From Micropterix aruncella (lineage: Eukaryota > Arthropoda > Insecta > Lepidoptera > Micropterigidae): 64,000 nucleotides of DNA. Shown piece after piece: positions 9,136-20,049 of the stretch. The DNA lies in assembly GCA_944548615.1 (NCBI GenBank), contig OX155955.1, positions 8,250,728-8,314,727 of the forward strand. Direction: 5' to 3'. Position 1 is the first letter of the stretch; every line of letters starts with the position of its first letter. The notes beneath the pieces are model-generated. The model saw only the letters and a list, made by a program, of their open reading frames with translations. It did no database searches and had not been told where the DNA came from. The position numbers and the translations under genes are program-made.

Positions 9136-10599
9136 TAAAATAATAAATAAATACAAACGGAGCTGCCATGGAATTCACCGACCGGAGTCGGGCCCATCAT
9201 AATACTATTTTTTACACTTCTGGGGGGTGAGCAGTGGATTCCGGACTTACGAACCGGCTGTGGTAGGTTTAGGACAGCTGTCTTGCCACATGTGAGCGTT
9301 CACCTTGCCACCCATTCACTCCCCCTTCGAAGCCATAGAATTTGAGATGCGCAAATCGCAGTTTTAGATAATTTTTCTAAGAAAGAGTTGATTATTTTTC
9401 TGGAAAGGCCAAGATCTTTAAAGAGGTGAAATAGAGATTTAGCTGGCAGGCCACGAGCGCCAACTTCCACCGCGTGAAGGTGAACAGTGAAGCCGTTCCG
9501 GGTTACGGCATTTGCAAGATCATGGTATTTATTTAATTTGTACTCGTGGTCTTTTGGGATATTTGATTCCCATGGAACAGTTAATTCTACAATAAGAGCC
9601 ACCTTCCGAGATAGAGAGTAAAGAGTTATATCTGGACGGAGGGCTGTGCATCCGAGACTTTCAGGGAATTTATACTGCTTAGAGACCGAATCAACCTCCA
9701 GAGTCCAATCTGTAGCTTTCTCGATTATTGAGAAAGGTTTTGTAGTTAAATGTTTTTTGCCTTTAGAGCCATCCCGCACAAACTGTATTGGGGGTTTGGA
9801 GGATACTGTCAAACCCTTGTTGGCACGAGCCACTGAGAGACTAATTACCTCGCGAATAACAGCGAGAACTTTGTCATGGCGGTAAGTGTACCGTCCTTGA
9901 TCTAAGGCCACCTTGCAGCCAGCTAGAATGTGTCTAGCTGTGCAAGGGGTATTGCTACAGAGGGGACAAGAACTATCCTCGGCAAAGCTCCAACGAGCGA
10001 GGTTACTGGGGTCTGGAAGTGTATGCTGAAAGGCATTCAAATAAAATTTCAGCATCTCTGGCGTCCAGTCATAGAGCATTACCTTCCAGTGCATTGGAGG
10101 CGGAATGCAAAAGTCACCAATTGTTGTCCAGTCATTCTGGCATTGAAGGCCAATAGCATGAGCCATACTCTTGCTGTCGTAATCTCCCCGCAAAAGAGAC
10201 TTCTTCAAGTCCACGTCGCTCGTGGTTGTACTGCCATACCCCAGACCAGTGCCATTCTGGCTGATTCCAGTAAGGAACCTTTTGTGGAAGTCTACGCGGG
10301 CTTGTAGTTCATTTGAATCACTACAGCCACTTATTACGTGCTTCGATATTGCCGGATCTTTGGAATTGCAGAGAATCGAATTTTTGGTTATTCTGGAGTT
10401 GGCGTAGAGCAGAGAGGGCAGTTTAAGCGCTAGCCCAAAATTTTGTTTGGACCTGAAGAGAGTCGAGGGGTCAGCTGGTTTGGCTAAGGACAGCCAGGAT
10501 TTTAAACTAGCTGTCACCAGTGCATCTAGACGGGACAGTTGGGTTTTGGTAAAATCGTAAATAAGAAAGGGCCATGACAAAATTGAAAGGGCCATGACA
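9136..10599 (-). mobile_element. RLE-type LINE, copy 2: finger and endonuclease
   Basis: A 5'-truncated copy whose ORF (10595 to 9300, 431 codons) has no stop or frameshift. It keeps the post-RT region (LSWPFLIYDFTKTQLSRLDA), the CCHC finger CPLCSNTPCTARHILAGC near residues 210-227, and the endonuclease core LRPDITLYSLSRK...LIVELTVPWE with the predicted Asp at about residue 322. The RT motifs are missing. It is almost identical to 57887-59330 in both coding sequence and 3' UTR, so both copies derive from a recently active source. The ATG that opens the ORF is created by the 5' junction, not native. That junction repeats TGTCATGGCCCTTTC with a 5-bp spacer. It is inserted inside a family A repeat. 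Confidence 0.9.
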
Positions 10600-10604
10600 T
10601 ATAT

Positions 10605-10950
10605 AAATATTGAAATATTGAATTTAGAAACTTAAAATTTGGTACACAAATGCCTTGTTGGGCTAAAATCACATTGTGAAATTTTGGTTGAAATATCACA
10701 TATAAAAGCTGCACTAAAATTATTTAAATTGCGCTAAACATTTTAATCAAATAATAACGCTATCTGTTGGCTCTTGGCTCAACTCCGCCCTTAGCCGAGA
10801 AACGAACCGCGCCGGTCGAGGCATTTGCAATGGAATCCAAGCGGGTTCGTCCACTGCCCAAGAGGACAGATTTTATTTATTAAATTAATATTCAGATGAA
10901 ATCAGGCCTGAGCTACTGGCAGAGAAAATCTCGGGGTGACAACCGATTTT
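10605..10950 (-). repeat. Family A repeat, copy 2, proximal piece
   Basis: The minus strand reads from GGTTGTCACCCCGAGATTTT through GATGGACGAACC-like and GCCAACAGAT blocks to GAGACTTGAAATTT equivalents, matching copies at 17692, 35425 and 52372. Together with 9066-9120 it forms one element interrupted by the RLE LINE. Confidence 0.65.
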
Positions 10951-10969
10951 TTTCAACAACAACCGGCAC

Positions 10970-11345
10970 CGCACTCGATTAACTAAAGTCGTGTAAATAA
11001 TTTAACAGCGGCCGCAGCGAAGAGCCGAACATAAATAAAACGTAACCCGGATGGCGTTTTATATGCGAGCTGTCGCAAATGAAGTGGGGATTTGGTGGCA
11101 GAGGAGCAAACAGGCGTCGAATGGGGCGTTTTCTGTTTAGCGCCAAAGTGAATTTTACGATGGCAGTGAAAGTTGGCCACTTAATAACGGCGACACGTTG
11201 CGGCCGCCGTAAAAGTTGCGCCGTTACCGCGGCGCCCCGCAGCAGCGGCCGCTGCCCCGCGCCCCGAATACCCGCTAAGCTGTCTCCGGGGAGGCCGTTC
11301 GCAGAGTGATTTGCTGACAACATCAAGGGGCAGACCACACCACAT
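10970..11345. other. GC-rich island without a recognised gene
   Basis: High GC and CpG with several NotI-like GCGGCCGC runs (for example 11200-11255). Open frames exist on both strands, which is expected from composition; none shows a domain or a splice-supported boundary. It could be single-copy regulatory DNA or a 5' exon of a distant gene. Confidence 0.3.
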
Positions 11346-11470
11346 TTATTAAGTTAACGACTCATCGCATTCGACACACAAACGCCCTTTTATTCAATAG
11401 ATTATATCAATAAGTTTGGTAAACCCACATAACTGAATATAGCACGGTCGTATGCTCGCCTTTGCCACTA

Positions 11471-12838
11471 TGTACTTTATAAACTGGGAGTTAATGGGCC
11501 CTTGCTGAGTTGGCCACGAAGACCCATTCTGTTCAAGGTTGGTCACACTCACGGGTCAACACCTATCCGACGGCCTCCACGCATGAAGCGCGAGCCCGGG
11601 TAGGACTCTGGCCTTATGGTCAGTTTCCTCTGGAAATCAACCTTCTGGCGCTCCTTGACGGTCTGCGCACCGTGCGGCGTAAGCCAATCGACTGTGTACT
11701 CTGACTAACATCTTGAGGTGTCGACTACAACGGGCGAGCCTGTCACCACAGGACGTTTTAACGATTAGTCGTTCTATCGACCTGCAGTGAGCGTAGAAGA
11801 CTTTGGACAAAAACAATCCAACGTCTAGCTACGCCACAACCCGCAAGAGACCAACGCCTTACCGCGAGTTAGCCAGGAATAAACCCAGCGGGCTCGAGAT
11901 ACTCGCGCCCTTGCTTCCAATTGTGACCAGATTTCTCCGGTCTCTCGATTGGTTCCGAGTTCGAGGTCGCTTGCACGGTCCTCTCCCTTACGAAGCGGTG
12001 AAACGGAGTACACCGAATCTATCGCGGACCAAGGCGTCCTTTGCCCGGCTCTGAACCGGGATCGGATGGCCAATGGTCATTTCAAGAGCAGTCGCCGTAA
12101 GGTACGCAACCATCCCCGCTCTATAGGAAACAATACAGTTCCCAGACTCCCCCGACTGTTAGTCGGAGAGCACAGTCGATTGGCTTGCGCCGCTCGGTGC
12201 GCAGACCGTCCATGAGCGCCAGAGGTTTGATTCCCAGAGGAGACTGGTTGACCCAGTGTCCTACCCAGGTTCGCACCCCATGCGTGGAGGCCATCGGATG
12301 GGTGTTGACCCGTGAGTGTGACCGACCCTGAACACATGGGTCATCGTGGCCACCTCATCATGGGCCCATTAGCTCCAATCTGACTAACAGTCGGGGGAGT
12401 CTGGAAGCAGTACTGTTTCCTATAGAGCGGGGGTGATTGCGGACCTTACGGCGACTGCTCTTGAAACGACCAGCGGCCATCCGATCCTGGGTGAATAGCC
12501 GGGCTGTGGTCCGCGATAGATTCGGTAAACACCGTTTCACCGCTTCGTAAGGGAGAGGACCACGCAAGCGACCTCGAACTCGTAACCAATCGACAGACAG
12601 GAGTAATCTGGTCACAATTGGAAGTAAGGGGGTGAGCGTAAGCCCGCCGGGTAACACTCCTGGCTATCTCGTTGGCGTTGGCCTCTTACGGGCTTGTGGC
12701 GTAGCTAGATGGTGGACTGTTTTGTCCTCAAGTCTTCTGCGCTCACTCCAGGGAGATAGAATGACTAATCGTTAAAACTTCCTGAGGGTCACGGGCTCGC
12801 TCGCTGTAGTCGACAACCCAAGTTGTACTTTATAAACT
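11471..12838. mobile_element. Composite hairpin of family B units with 15-bp TSD
   Basis: A 1338-bp unit (11486-12823) flanked by the perfect direct repeat TGTACTTTATAAACT (11471-11485, 12824-12838). Inside are three family B segments: an inverted 3' end (11486-11708), a full sense unit (about 11709-12355) and an inverted 5' two-thirds (12360-12823). The sense unit and the inverted arm are highly similar, for example GAGTTCGAGGTCGCTTGC and TTTCAAGAGCAGTCGCCGTA in both orientations. The first segment pairs with the sense unit's own 3' end (GGCCTCCACGCATG / CATGCGTGGAGGCC). The long duplication is typical of target-primed reverse transcription. Overlapping ORFs on both strands are a by-product of composition. 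Confidence 0.75.
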
Positions 12839-14060
12839 ATGTACTGTAGTTATATACTCTTTACCGTAGTTTACTTACACTTTGTTGAACTGTAACAAAA
12901 GTGACAAAATGTATGCATACATTTAAGTTACTAAGATATGCAGTCCAAAGATCTTACGAACTGTATATTTCGCATTGGCCCATAATTTTTTAGCGTGTGG
13001 AATCATACCTTGAGGTGTAACTTCCTAGCCGCGTAATCGACAAAAAGCCTTCCAGTATCCCTCTGGAATCTGGTATAAGGAATCTAGTGCTAGACGTTAT
13101 TTAGACATACGCCTAAGGTATTACATATACCTTAAGGTAATCCTACTCTATAATAATAATAATTCTTATTAATGCTTTAAAAAGATTTTACAAAAAACCA
13201 ATCAAATATTAACAATATTATACAATTTTATCTTATGTTTTGAACTCTTGTAAATATCATATAGCCTTAAGTATAAACAAAGATGTGGGTGGCCTTTATC
13301 ACCATGAACATAGTGAATTCCCTATTATATTTTTTGTTCTTCTTTCATCCATTCAGATCGATCATTCATTCTGAATAACTAAAAGAGATTTAATTAAATT
13401 AACAATGATCTAATCGACTAATACTAAAATATAAATAAATAAATAAATGATAAAAGAAAAATATGTTATGAAGATAAGAGACGGAGGGACCGACGACTGA
13501 AATGATTTTCTAATGGTTTCCTCGAAGTGACTTTTACAGGATGCGAGTGTTTGGTCAAGTTAAAGTTGTATTGTATATATCTTCTTAAAAATCTGCTTAC
13601 TAATTAGGAGGTTCCAATACAATCCCCATAATCCCCATAATCAGTCAACACTTTAAATTCATATACCAATTCTGTAGCATTCAGCATTCGTTAAAAATAA
13701 GTGATGGCCCTTGCTAGTGACCCGAATCCCCTTTAGGGTCGGAGCTGCCGCTAGCTGGAAGTCGCGTTCCCGCAAATCCTATAATAAAATATCATGATGT
13801 AAAGAGGCCATAAAATTACATTACTCCTCTCGGATATTTTTCTGGAAAGCCAGTCTTGAACGATGCTCATCCGAAATTATTGCGATAGTACTATGTAAAT
13901 TGTACTAAGGTTTTATTCGTGTAACTTTACATTTGATAGTTAGAGTACCACGGTATAAGTAGTTTTTAAATACAATCAATAATCGAAAAATTTTATTACA
14001 ATAATATACATTTTTAGGTAGTCGAGTGTAGGGTTTTTAAGAAGTGCAACCAAATGCCAT
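12839..14060. other. No gene recognised
   Basis: AT-rich sequence with no exon, LINE motif or repeat shared within the window. A palindromic AT stretch around 13110-13150 (CGCCTAAGGTATTACATATACCTTAAGG-like halves) is the only structure noted. Confidence 0.4.
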
Positions 14061-14074
14061 TTGAAAAATATTAT

Positions 14075-14440
14075 TTCTTCTTCTTCTTTTCGTGACATCT
14101 CCTATCGGAGGTCGGCTGTCATTATGGCCACTTGGACCCGTGATGTTGCGGCGTGGAACAACTCGGTGGTGCTTGAGTTGAACCATTCAATGAGGTTGTG
14201 CAGCCAGGGGGGTTCTTCTTCGACCAGGTCTCTGGCGGCCTTTTATCTTGCCTTGCAGGGTTAATTGGAGAAGGTGGTATTTATTGCCATTATGTGGCCT
14301 ATGTATTGTAATTTCCTTCTCTTTATGGTCTTCGGTAATTCCAATCCTTTGTGCATTCTTTGCAGCACAGTCTCATTTATGACTATCCGTTCAAGATATT
14401 TTCAGTATTCTCCTGTAAATCATATGCAGATGGCACTATC
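14075..14440 (-). pseudogene. RTE-type LINE, C-terminal fragment
   Basis: The minus strand encodes the end of an RTE-clade endonuclease/RT protein: LQRMHKGLELPKTIKRRKLQ, YIGHIM, QGKIKGRQRPGRRR and WLHNLIEWFNSS, ending shortly after TADLR. A close relative lies at 48375-48830. The frame is interrupted by at least one indel between YIGHIM and QGKIKG. A (TTC)n stretch at 14087-14098, seen as (GAA)n on the minus strand, is the probable 3' tail. No upstream domains remain. Confidence 0.75.
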
Positions 14441-14496
14441 GGCTATCTGCTGAATATTTTTTTTGTATTTTTTTCGCTTTTTTGACTTTTGATGAC

Positions 14497-14755
14497 TTTT
14501 TTATTTTTATCTTTTGATGACATGTGCATACCGGGAGCTTTTTTTAGATAACCAAATTTTTACACCTTGCCATTCTCTAATTTGGCGGTTACAGAAAAAA
14601 CAGGTTAAAGAAAATATTTTTCTCTTTTGACGACTTTTTTATTTTTCTCTTTTGATGACACATCTAGAGACGGAAAGTCTGGTTTAGACACCTCAACCAA
14701 ATTTTTACACCTAGCCGTTCTTTCAATATGGCCGCTACAGAAAAAACACGTTTCA
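14497..14755 (+). repeat. Two-copy tandem duplication, unit about 130 bp
   Basis: TTTTGATGACA, AACCAAATTTTTACACCT and GGTTACAGAAAAAACA-type blocks recur in order at 14497-14625 and 14630-14755 with about 20 percent divergence. Noncoding; class unknown. Confidence 0.5.
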
Positions 14756-15960
14756 AATTAATATATAGATGATATTTTTTTCTGAAATTTGGGTATTTTA
14801 TATATTGAATACTCCAATTATATATATATTGAAATACTCCAGTACAAAAACAAACATTAAAAATAAATCGGCTATATTTAGGGTAAGAGAAATTTATACT
14901 TATTACTTTTTATGTATTTTAGGCAAGTAGGTAGCTATTCTGATGATTTCTTTATATACTGCTTTAATATACGCTTTTGCGTAGGTACTAATGCATTCAG
15001 TTGTGCTTAAGGGTCACTATTCCTTGGGGACTGCTATTGGTCTGCTAACTCCACCAACGAGCAATTTCTATTCATAGAAATGTTAATTGCTTCCATTCAG
15101 TAAATGGCAAACGCGAGAGAGGACAAGCAGAGTGAATTACATGGCTAGTGTTCTGGAAATTTGGATATTTAACTCATTTAAGAGGACGCTCTTAACGCTC
15201 TAAACAGACATCATATATTTAAAGCGTTAATATTAACAATACTTCTTGTTATCCCCGTCCCTCTCTATTCAATATTAGCATCACGACACTGGCTATAGTT
15301 ATAAACCTAGTTCTTCTTTTCAAATAGAAACTTGGACCACGTGGGCTATAAAGATACTCGAAATGTTATATCGTACGATATGATTCAACGGTTGCAGGTT
15401 TTATTTGCAAGCTCATTTTCAAATATTTTCGAAAATATTTTTTTTTACAATTTGCTAGAAGGATAGTATTATCTAATTGCGAATTAAATACTTTGCAGTT
15501 GGCAATGAATGTAATTAACGTGAATTTCGCGTGGGATGATATTAATTTAATTGATTAACCATGTCAAAGATAGTTAGTATTTGCTTTTTGAAGCAATAAT
15601 AAATGAGTTTTCGAACCACTGGAGCGAGAATTTGGGTAAAACCAAATTAATTGGCGTTGGCATGTGTAATTATATTTTGTGTATAGATATTGTATACTTA
15701 CCTACAATTTCACCTAAAACTGCGCAAAAATTTCGTAAAAGGTTTAAATTAAGTTTTTTTAATACTCTACGTAAGTTTGTTCAACGTTAAAGAAAATAAT
15801 ATTACTTTTTCACGATTTGATGGGCACCTTTCAAATTAATCAACAAAGACAGCTAACGGCCAATATTTTTGTATAATTTGCAAAAATTTCTAATATTAAA
15901 CAATATATAACTAAAAACCCCCATGGCAAGAAATTACAACGCACAATGCGCAGTCTCAAT
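14756..15960. other. No gene recognised
   Basis: AT-rich sequence. Short ORFs here lack domain signatures, splice support or similarity to other parts of the window. Confidence 0.4.
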
Positions 15961-15964
15961 TCTA

Positions 15965-16142
15965 CAACTAGAGCTGTCAACTACAATGAGCGAACCCGTC
16001 ACCTCAGGAAGTTTTAACGAAATATGATCGTTCTATCTCCCGTGAAGTGAGGCGCAGAAGACTTGGAACAAAACAGTCCACCGTCAAGCTCCGCCACATG
16101 CCCGTAAGAGGCCAACGCCTTATCCGCGAGATAACAAGATAT
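15965..16142 (+). repeat. Family B repeat, 5' fragment
   Basis: Starts AGAGCTGTCAACTACAATGA and matches the first 175 bp of the family B unit, including AAGTTTTAACGA and GAAGACTTGGAACAAAACAG. It ends abruptly at CGCGAGATAAC, followed by an AT-rich region of nested TATTATTATATTA palindromes (16150-16225). Confidence 0.7.
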
Positions 16143-16796
16143 GTTAACCTATTATTATATTATACTAATATAATAATAGTATAAACACTATTATTATATT
16201 ACACTATTATTATATTATAAGGTGCAAGGTACTTTTCAACAAAACTACTGTTCAACAATTATATTATGACTGCTTTTACCCGGTAAAACTGTATGAATCA
16301 GTTAAGAATACGGGTGGGTAAAAAGTGCCCAGCGCGACCGGCTGTGTTGTGAAAACTGGCGTCACCGGTCGAGTATACCATTGATTTTTATAAAATCAAT
16401 GTCGATACCTTTAAACAAAAAGCAGCATCCCTTGATACGGGTCTCTGACCTAGTTAATAATGCGGATAGACATTTTCACCATAGGATGTGCTCAATCTCT
16501 CCCAAATCAACCATAGTATGTTAATGGTGTGTATATGACATAATTATAAAGTTATTGTAAATTAATAAATAAAATAAATAAAATTAAAGCAGAAAATTTC
16601 TAGCCTATTTACCATTTCGGCATCGATACGACAATTTCCAACTATCCTCCTTTTTAACTATACCCCGTTTCTTTCTGTAACGGCCCTAGCGTAATAAAGA
16701 CCGATGTGTACGTACTAGCATGACTTGTAGTACTAACTTTTTCCGACGTATAACATTCCTGATTCTCATATTGAAATAAGAAAATTGATTTGCTAC

Positions 16797-17010
16797 TATG
16801 AAATCGAAGACTATCGTGGTGGTTTCATAAATGGGATAAAATAGAAATTACTGCTTGAAGATTGTAGCACCCGACGTCTCGGCGATGTAGCAACCGCCGT
16901 TGTCCAGGGTAGATTTAGGCCTACCCTGGACAACGGCGGTTGCAACATCGCCGAAACTTCGAGTGCTGCAAACTTCACGCGGTAAATTCATTTTTATCCT
17001 ATTTATAATG
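16797..17010. repeat. Palindromic MITE family C, copy 1
   Basis: A long inverted repeat centred near 16921: CAACCGCCGTTGTCCAGGGT on one arm and its complement on the other. The outer arms keep GTAGCACCCGACGT and ACTTCACGCGGTAAATTC. The left flank includes AAATCGAAGACTATCG, which is also found beside other copies, so the element extends beyond the central palindrome. Noncoding; nonautonomous fold-back DNA. Confidence 0.75.
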
Positions 17011-17045
17011 AAGGGCTGATTTTCGGAAACCAAGCTAGGTAGGTC

Positions 17046-17691
17046 TATCCACTCGTTAAAATATGTTGCTCGCTAATTATATCAGAGGAATGGAGTATCT
17101 AAGAGAAGGAAACATGGATATTATCGCTGATAATAGACCTAATTTGGGCTGCGCGTGGGAAACCCTCCTAAAACTATAACAATGATGTATTTCGACGCCC
17201 GCCGTTTTTATGTCAAGAAAACATATCCGCAAGAAACGTCTTTTATTGCACAATAAAACCGCTTTATAGCGTAAGCAGCAACGCTCATCATTAAAGTCCG
17301 CGGTTGTTGTTTGTTACGTATTGCCATCATATAAAATGCGGCGCTGAAAGCAAAACGGAGAAATTATTAATGCTGTTAAGTCGGCGGTTTATGAAGTGGG
17401 CTTTATGATTTGTGTTTATTGTGGCAATTGCAGTATTTTTCGCTTGCATTGAGTAGTGTTTTTTATTCAGGCATATTCGACAAACTTGTTCATATAAGCC
17501 ACTGTAAATAGAGCTATAGGTGTGTATAAAAAATATATTTAGATAAAACAGATGTTCGAAACGACTTATTTTTTATACATTTCCGATACGTGTGGAATGA
17601 ATAATAGGTTTAATTAAATTTATTTATTTATTTCTCCATAAAATAACGTCATTAACAATTCTTAAGTACTAGGTTAGATCCATTAAATCGT
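17046..17691. other. Noncoding; GC-richer patch
   Basis: The segment 17140-17400 has more CpG and GC than its surroundings (CGACGCCCGCCGTTTTTATG, AAATGCGGCGCTGAAAGC) and no repeat partner in the window. It may be single-copy regulatory DNA. The remainder is AT-rich and featureless. Confidence 0.3.
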
Positions 17692-18310
17692 TTGTGTCGC
17701 CCCAAGAATTTCCCGGTAAGTAGCCAAGGACTGATTTCATCTGAATATTAATTTCACAAATAAAATCGGTAAGCGCTTTCTCTCGGCCGGAAGACGAACC
17801 GGGTTATTTTCCATTGCGAACGCCTAGGGCGGTGCAGTTCGTTCTCTGATATGGCGGGATTGGGCCAAGTGCCAACAGATGGCGTTGATATGTGATTCAA
17901 GTGTATGGTGGAATTTAAATATTATTAGAGTAGTTTGTATTTGAGATGTTTCAACCAAAAGATATTACAGATTATCGATATCATATTGTGAAAGATATTC
18001 ACAATGTGATTTCGGCCCAAGAAGGCAACTGTGTACAAAATTTCAAGTCTCTAAGTTCAATATTTCGAGATTGAAATGATTAGGGCGCCAGGATGGACCG
18101 ATTTCAACTACAACCTTTTCAACTCTTGTTATGACTAAATGATGCCTGCATGCTCAATCGGAGTAAACGTTTGGTCGCTATCGTGGAGAAACGTACACAC
18201 AAAGACAACCACTATTAAAGAGACAGACAGACAGACACACAGACAACATTCTATCTGTAAATGTTCTTAGTCGTCTTAGGGGGCGTAAAATAGATTTTTC
18301 CGTCTTCATC
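17692..18310 (+). repeat. Family A repeat, copy 3 (plus)
   Basis: The most complete family A copy after 35425. It begins TGTCGCCCCAAGAATTT and contains CTCTCGGCCGGAAGACGAAC, GCCAACAGATGGCG, TTCAAGTCTCTAAGTTCAAT and a CTATCGTGGAGAAA block, then an ACAGACAGACAGACACACAG microsatellite and the terminal block GGGGGCGTAAAATAGATTTT. No ORF; class unknown. Confidence 0.7.
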
Positions 18311-18584
18311 TCAAAAAAAAAAATGCGAATTCACAATAATTTCTCTCTTCGTAGGGTGGTCGGGTCTGAATTACAAAATTATTTTTTTAAATGGCTAGTT
18401 ATTCTCATAATGTATCAATGCTAAATAATAAAATGTGAGCTCTAAGTCAGTAGTTATTATGTAAATCTGACTAGAGTTCCCATAATATTCAGTTACTTAA
18501 TATAAACCTTTTTAAACCTAAGCACTAAGACTGAATGATGTCTGTTTCTCGGATCCAAACACTGTAATCAATGATAATACTACA

Positions 18585-18769
18585 ATTATAAATAGGATAG
18601 AAAACGAATTTACCGCGTGAAATTTGTAGGACCCGACGTTTCGGTGACGTTGCAGCCGCCGTTGTCTAGGGTAGACAGTCTACCCTAGACAACGGCGGCT
18701 GCAACGTCACCGAAACGTCGGGTCCTACAAATTTCACGCGGTAAATTCGTTTTCTATCCTATTTATAAT
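18585..18769. repeat. Palindromic MITE family C, copy 2 (near-perfect 185-bp palindrome)
   Basis: The two 92-bp arms are essentially perfect reverse complements around base 18677. The centre reads GGGTAGAC-A-GTCTACCC and the outer limits ATTATAAATAGG and CCTATTTATAAT. Near identity of the arms suggests young age or arm-to-arm gene conversion. Flanking CGATAGTCTTCGATTTTAT matches the flank of copy 1. Confidence 0.85.
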
Positions 18770-19164
18770 GTCAAACAACCGCGATAGTCTTCGATTTTAT
18801 AATACTACAATTATTTATTTTGATCTGATAGTTTAACTAAGCCGTAGTAAATGGAAAAATAGCATTCTTAAGATTGTAGAATCTCAAAATATGAAAACCA
18901 TTAAAATACGAAAGGTTCACATTCGAATTTATAAGATAATTTCCTTTTACAAGCAAGCAAACAAAAAAAAGGGAATATGGCCAATTGACTCTGCAATAAA
19001 ACTTTCACCAATCAATAACAGTCTCTTTGAGATTTTCGTATGGAAAAAGAAGCTATATTTTGGATATTATTAATTTACAACCTGAATATTATTAAAAAAT
19101 TTATTTTATTATGATTTACAAAATAACAGTTATATGTCGCACAATGACTTTCTAGACAGCACCT

Positions 19165-19790
19165 CGCAGAAACTGCAATTAATGCAGACAATCACTCGCA
19201 TCATACCTACGGTAGCTCCCTTTTATGCGTACCCCGAATACGACTGGCAAAAGTACAGAAAAGCTACTTGTACCTTAGCATTAAATTCTATAATCTACTC
19301 CCTACAAAATTTAAACAGCTAGAGGACATAACATTTAAAAAAATATCAAGGAGATGCTGATAGGCCACCCTTTCTATAATCTGACCGAATTTGAGGGCCA
19401 TGATTTTTCAAATATTGTGACCATTTAAATTACGTAAAAAAGTAGAGACTTATTGTCTGATTATTTTATATGGTCTTATATCTGTACTTTTAGTTTAAAA
19501 TGCATAATGTAGATTTAATTTCATTATTTAACATTTTAGTGACAATTTGAATATTACGATAAATAATTTTACTACGTATCTTTTCGAATTACTAACTACT
19601 TTAAATATTAGGCTTCTATTTTGATTATTTATATTTATAGTTCGAAAATCTAGTAGTTAATTCTTGACTACCTATGTATGTTCAGTAAAGAGTAGTAACG
19701 AAACTTACTACATAACCCAATTATTTTGACACGTACAAGAGCGGTCTTTAGCCGTCAATTGGACACGATGATAATGTAATGTAATGTAAC
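19165..19790 (+). pseudogene. CR1/Jockey-type LINE, RT C-terminal fragment and 3' UTR
   Basis: In the frame beginning about 19230 the sequence reads YPRIRLAKVQKSYLYLSIKF, YNLLPTKFKQLEDITFKKIS. After a 1-nt shift near 19350 it continues GHPFYNLTEFEGHDFSN to a TAA. This parallels the C-terminus of the LINE at 20050-22750 (IPKVRLSLYQRSYLYLGFKF). The 3' UTR runs to a (TGTAA)n tail at about 19772-19790. Only the C-terminus survives. Confidence 0.7.
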
Positions 19791-20049
19791 AGAGTTATAT
19801 CGTTTAAATAACATTGTTTCAATTTAATAATTTATATTTAAATTAATTAAAATTTATTATCCGCGCGAAAACAATACGATAAATTAAAAGAGATGGATAG
19901 AGGAAAAATTTATTTAATTAAAAATAATATATTATAATCTCAGTGAGCATTATCAGTTTAGTTTTTTTTTATTAAGAATGAAAAGAACCCTGAATTTCTT
20001 TTTGAAACTTAAAATTCACCCTAAGTAGATTAGCGTTTTTCTGCCACTG

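Noticed and set aside
11079..11338. Open frames on both strands of the GC-rich island
   Set aside because: Expected from GC composition; no motif, no splice support.
11803..12657. Several 80-100 codon frames in the composite repeat
   Set aside because: They occur on both strands of a repeat present in several diverged copies where the frames are not kept.
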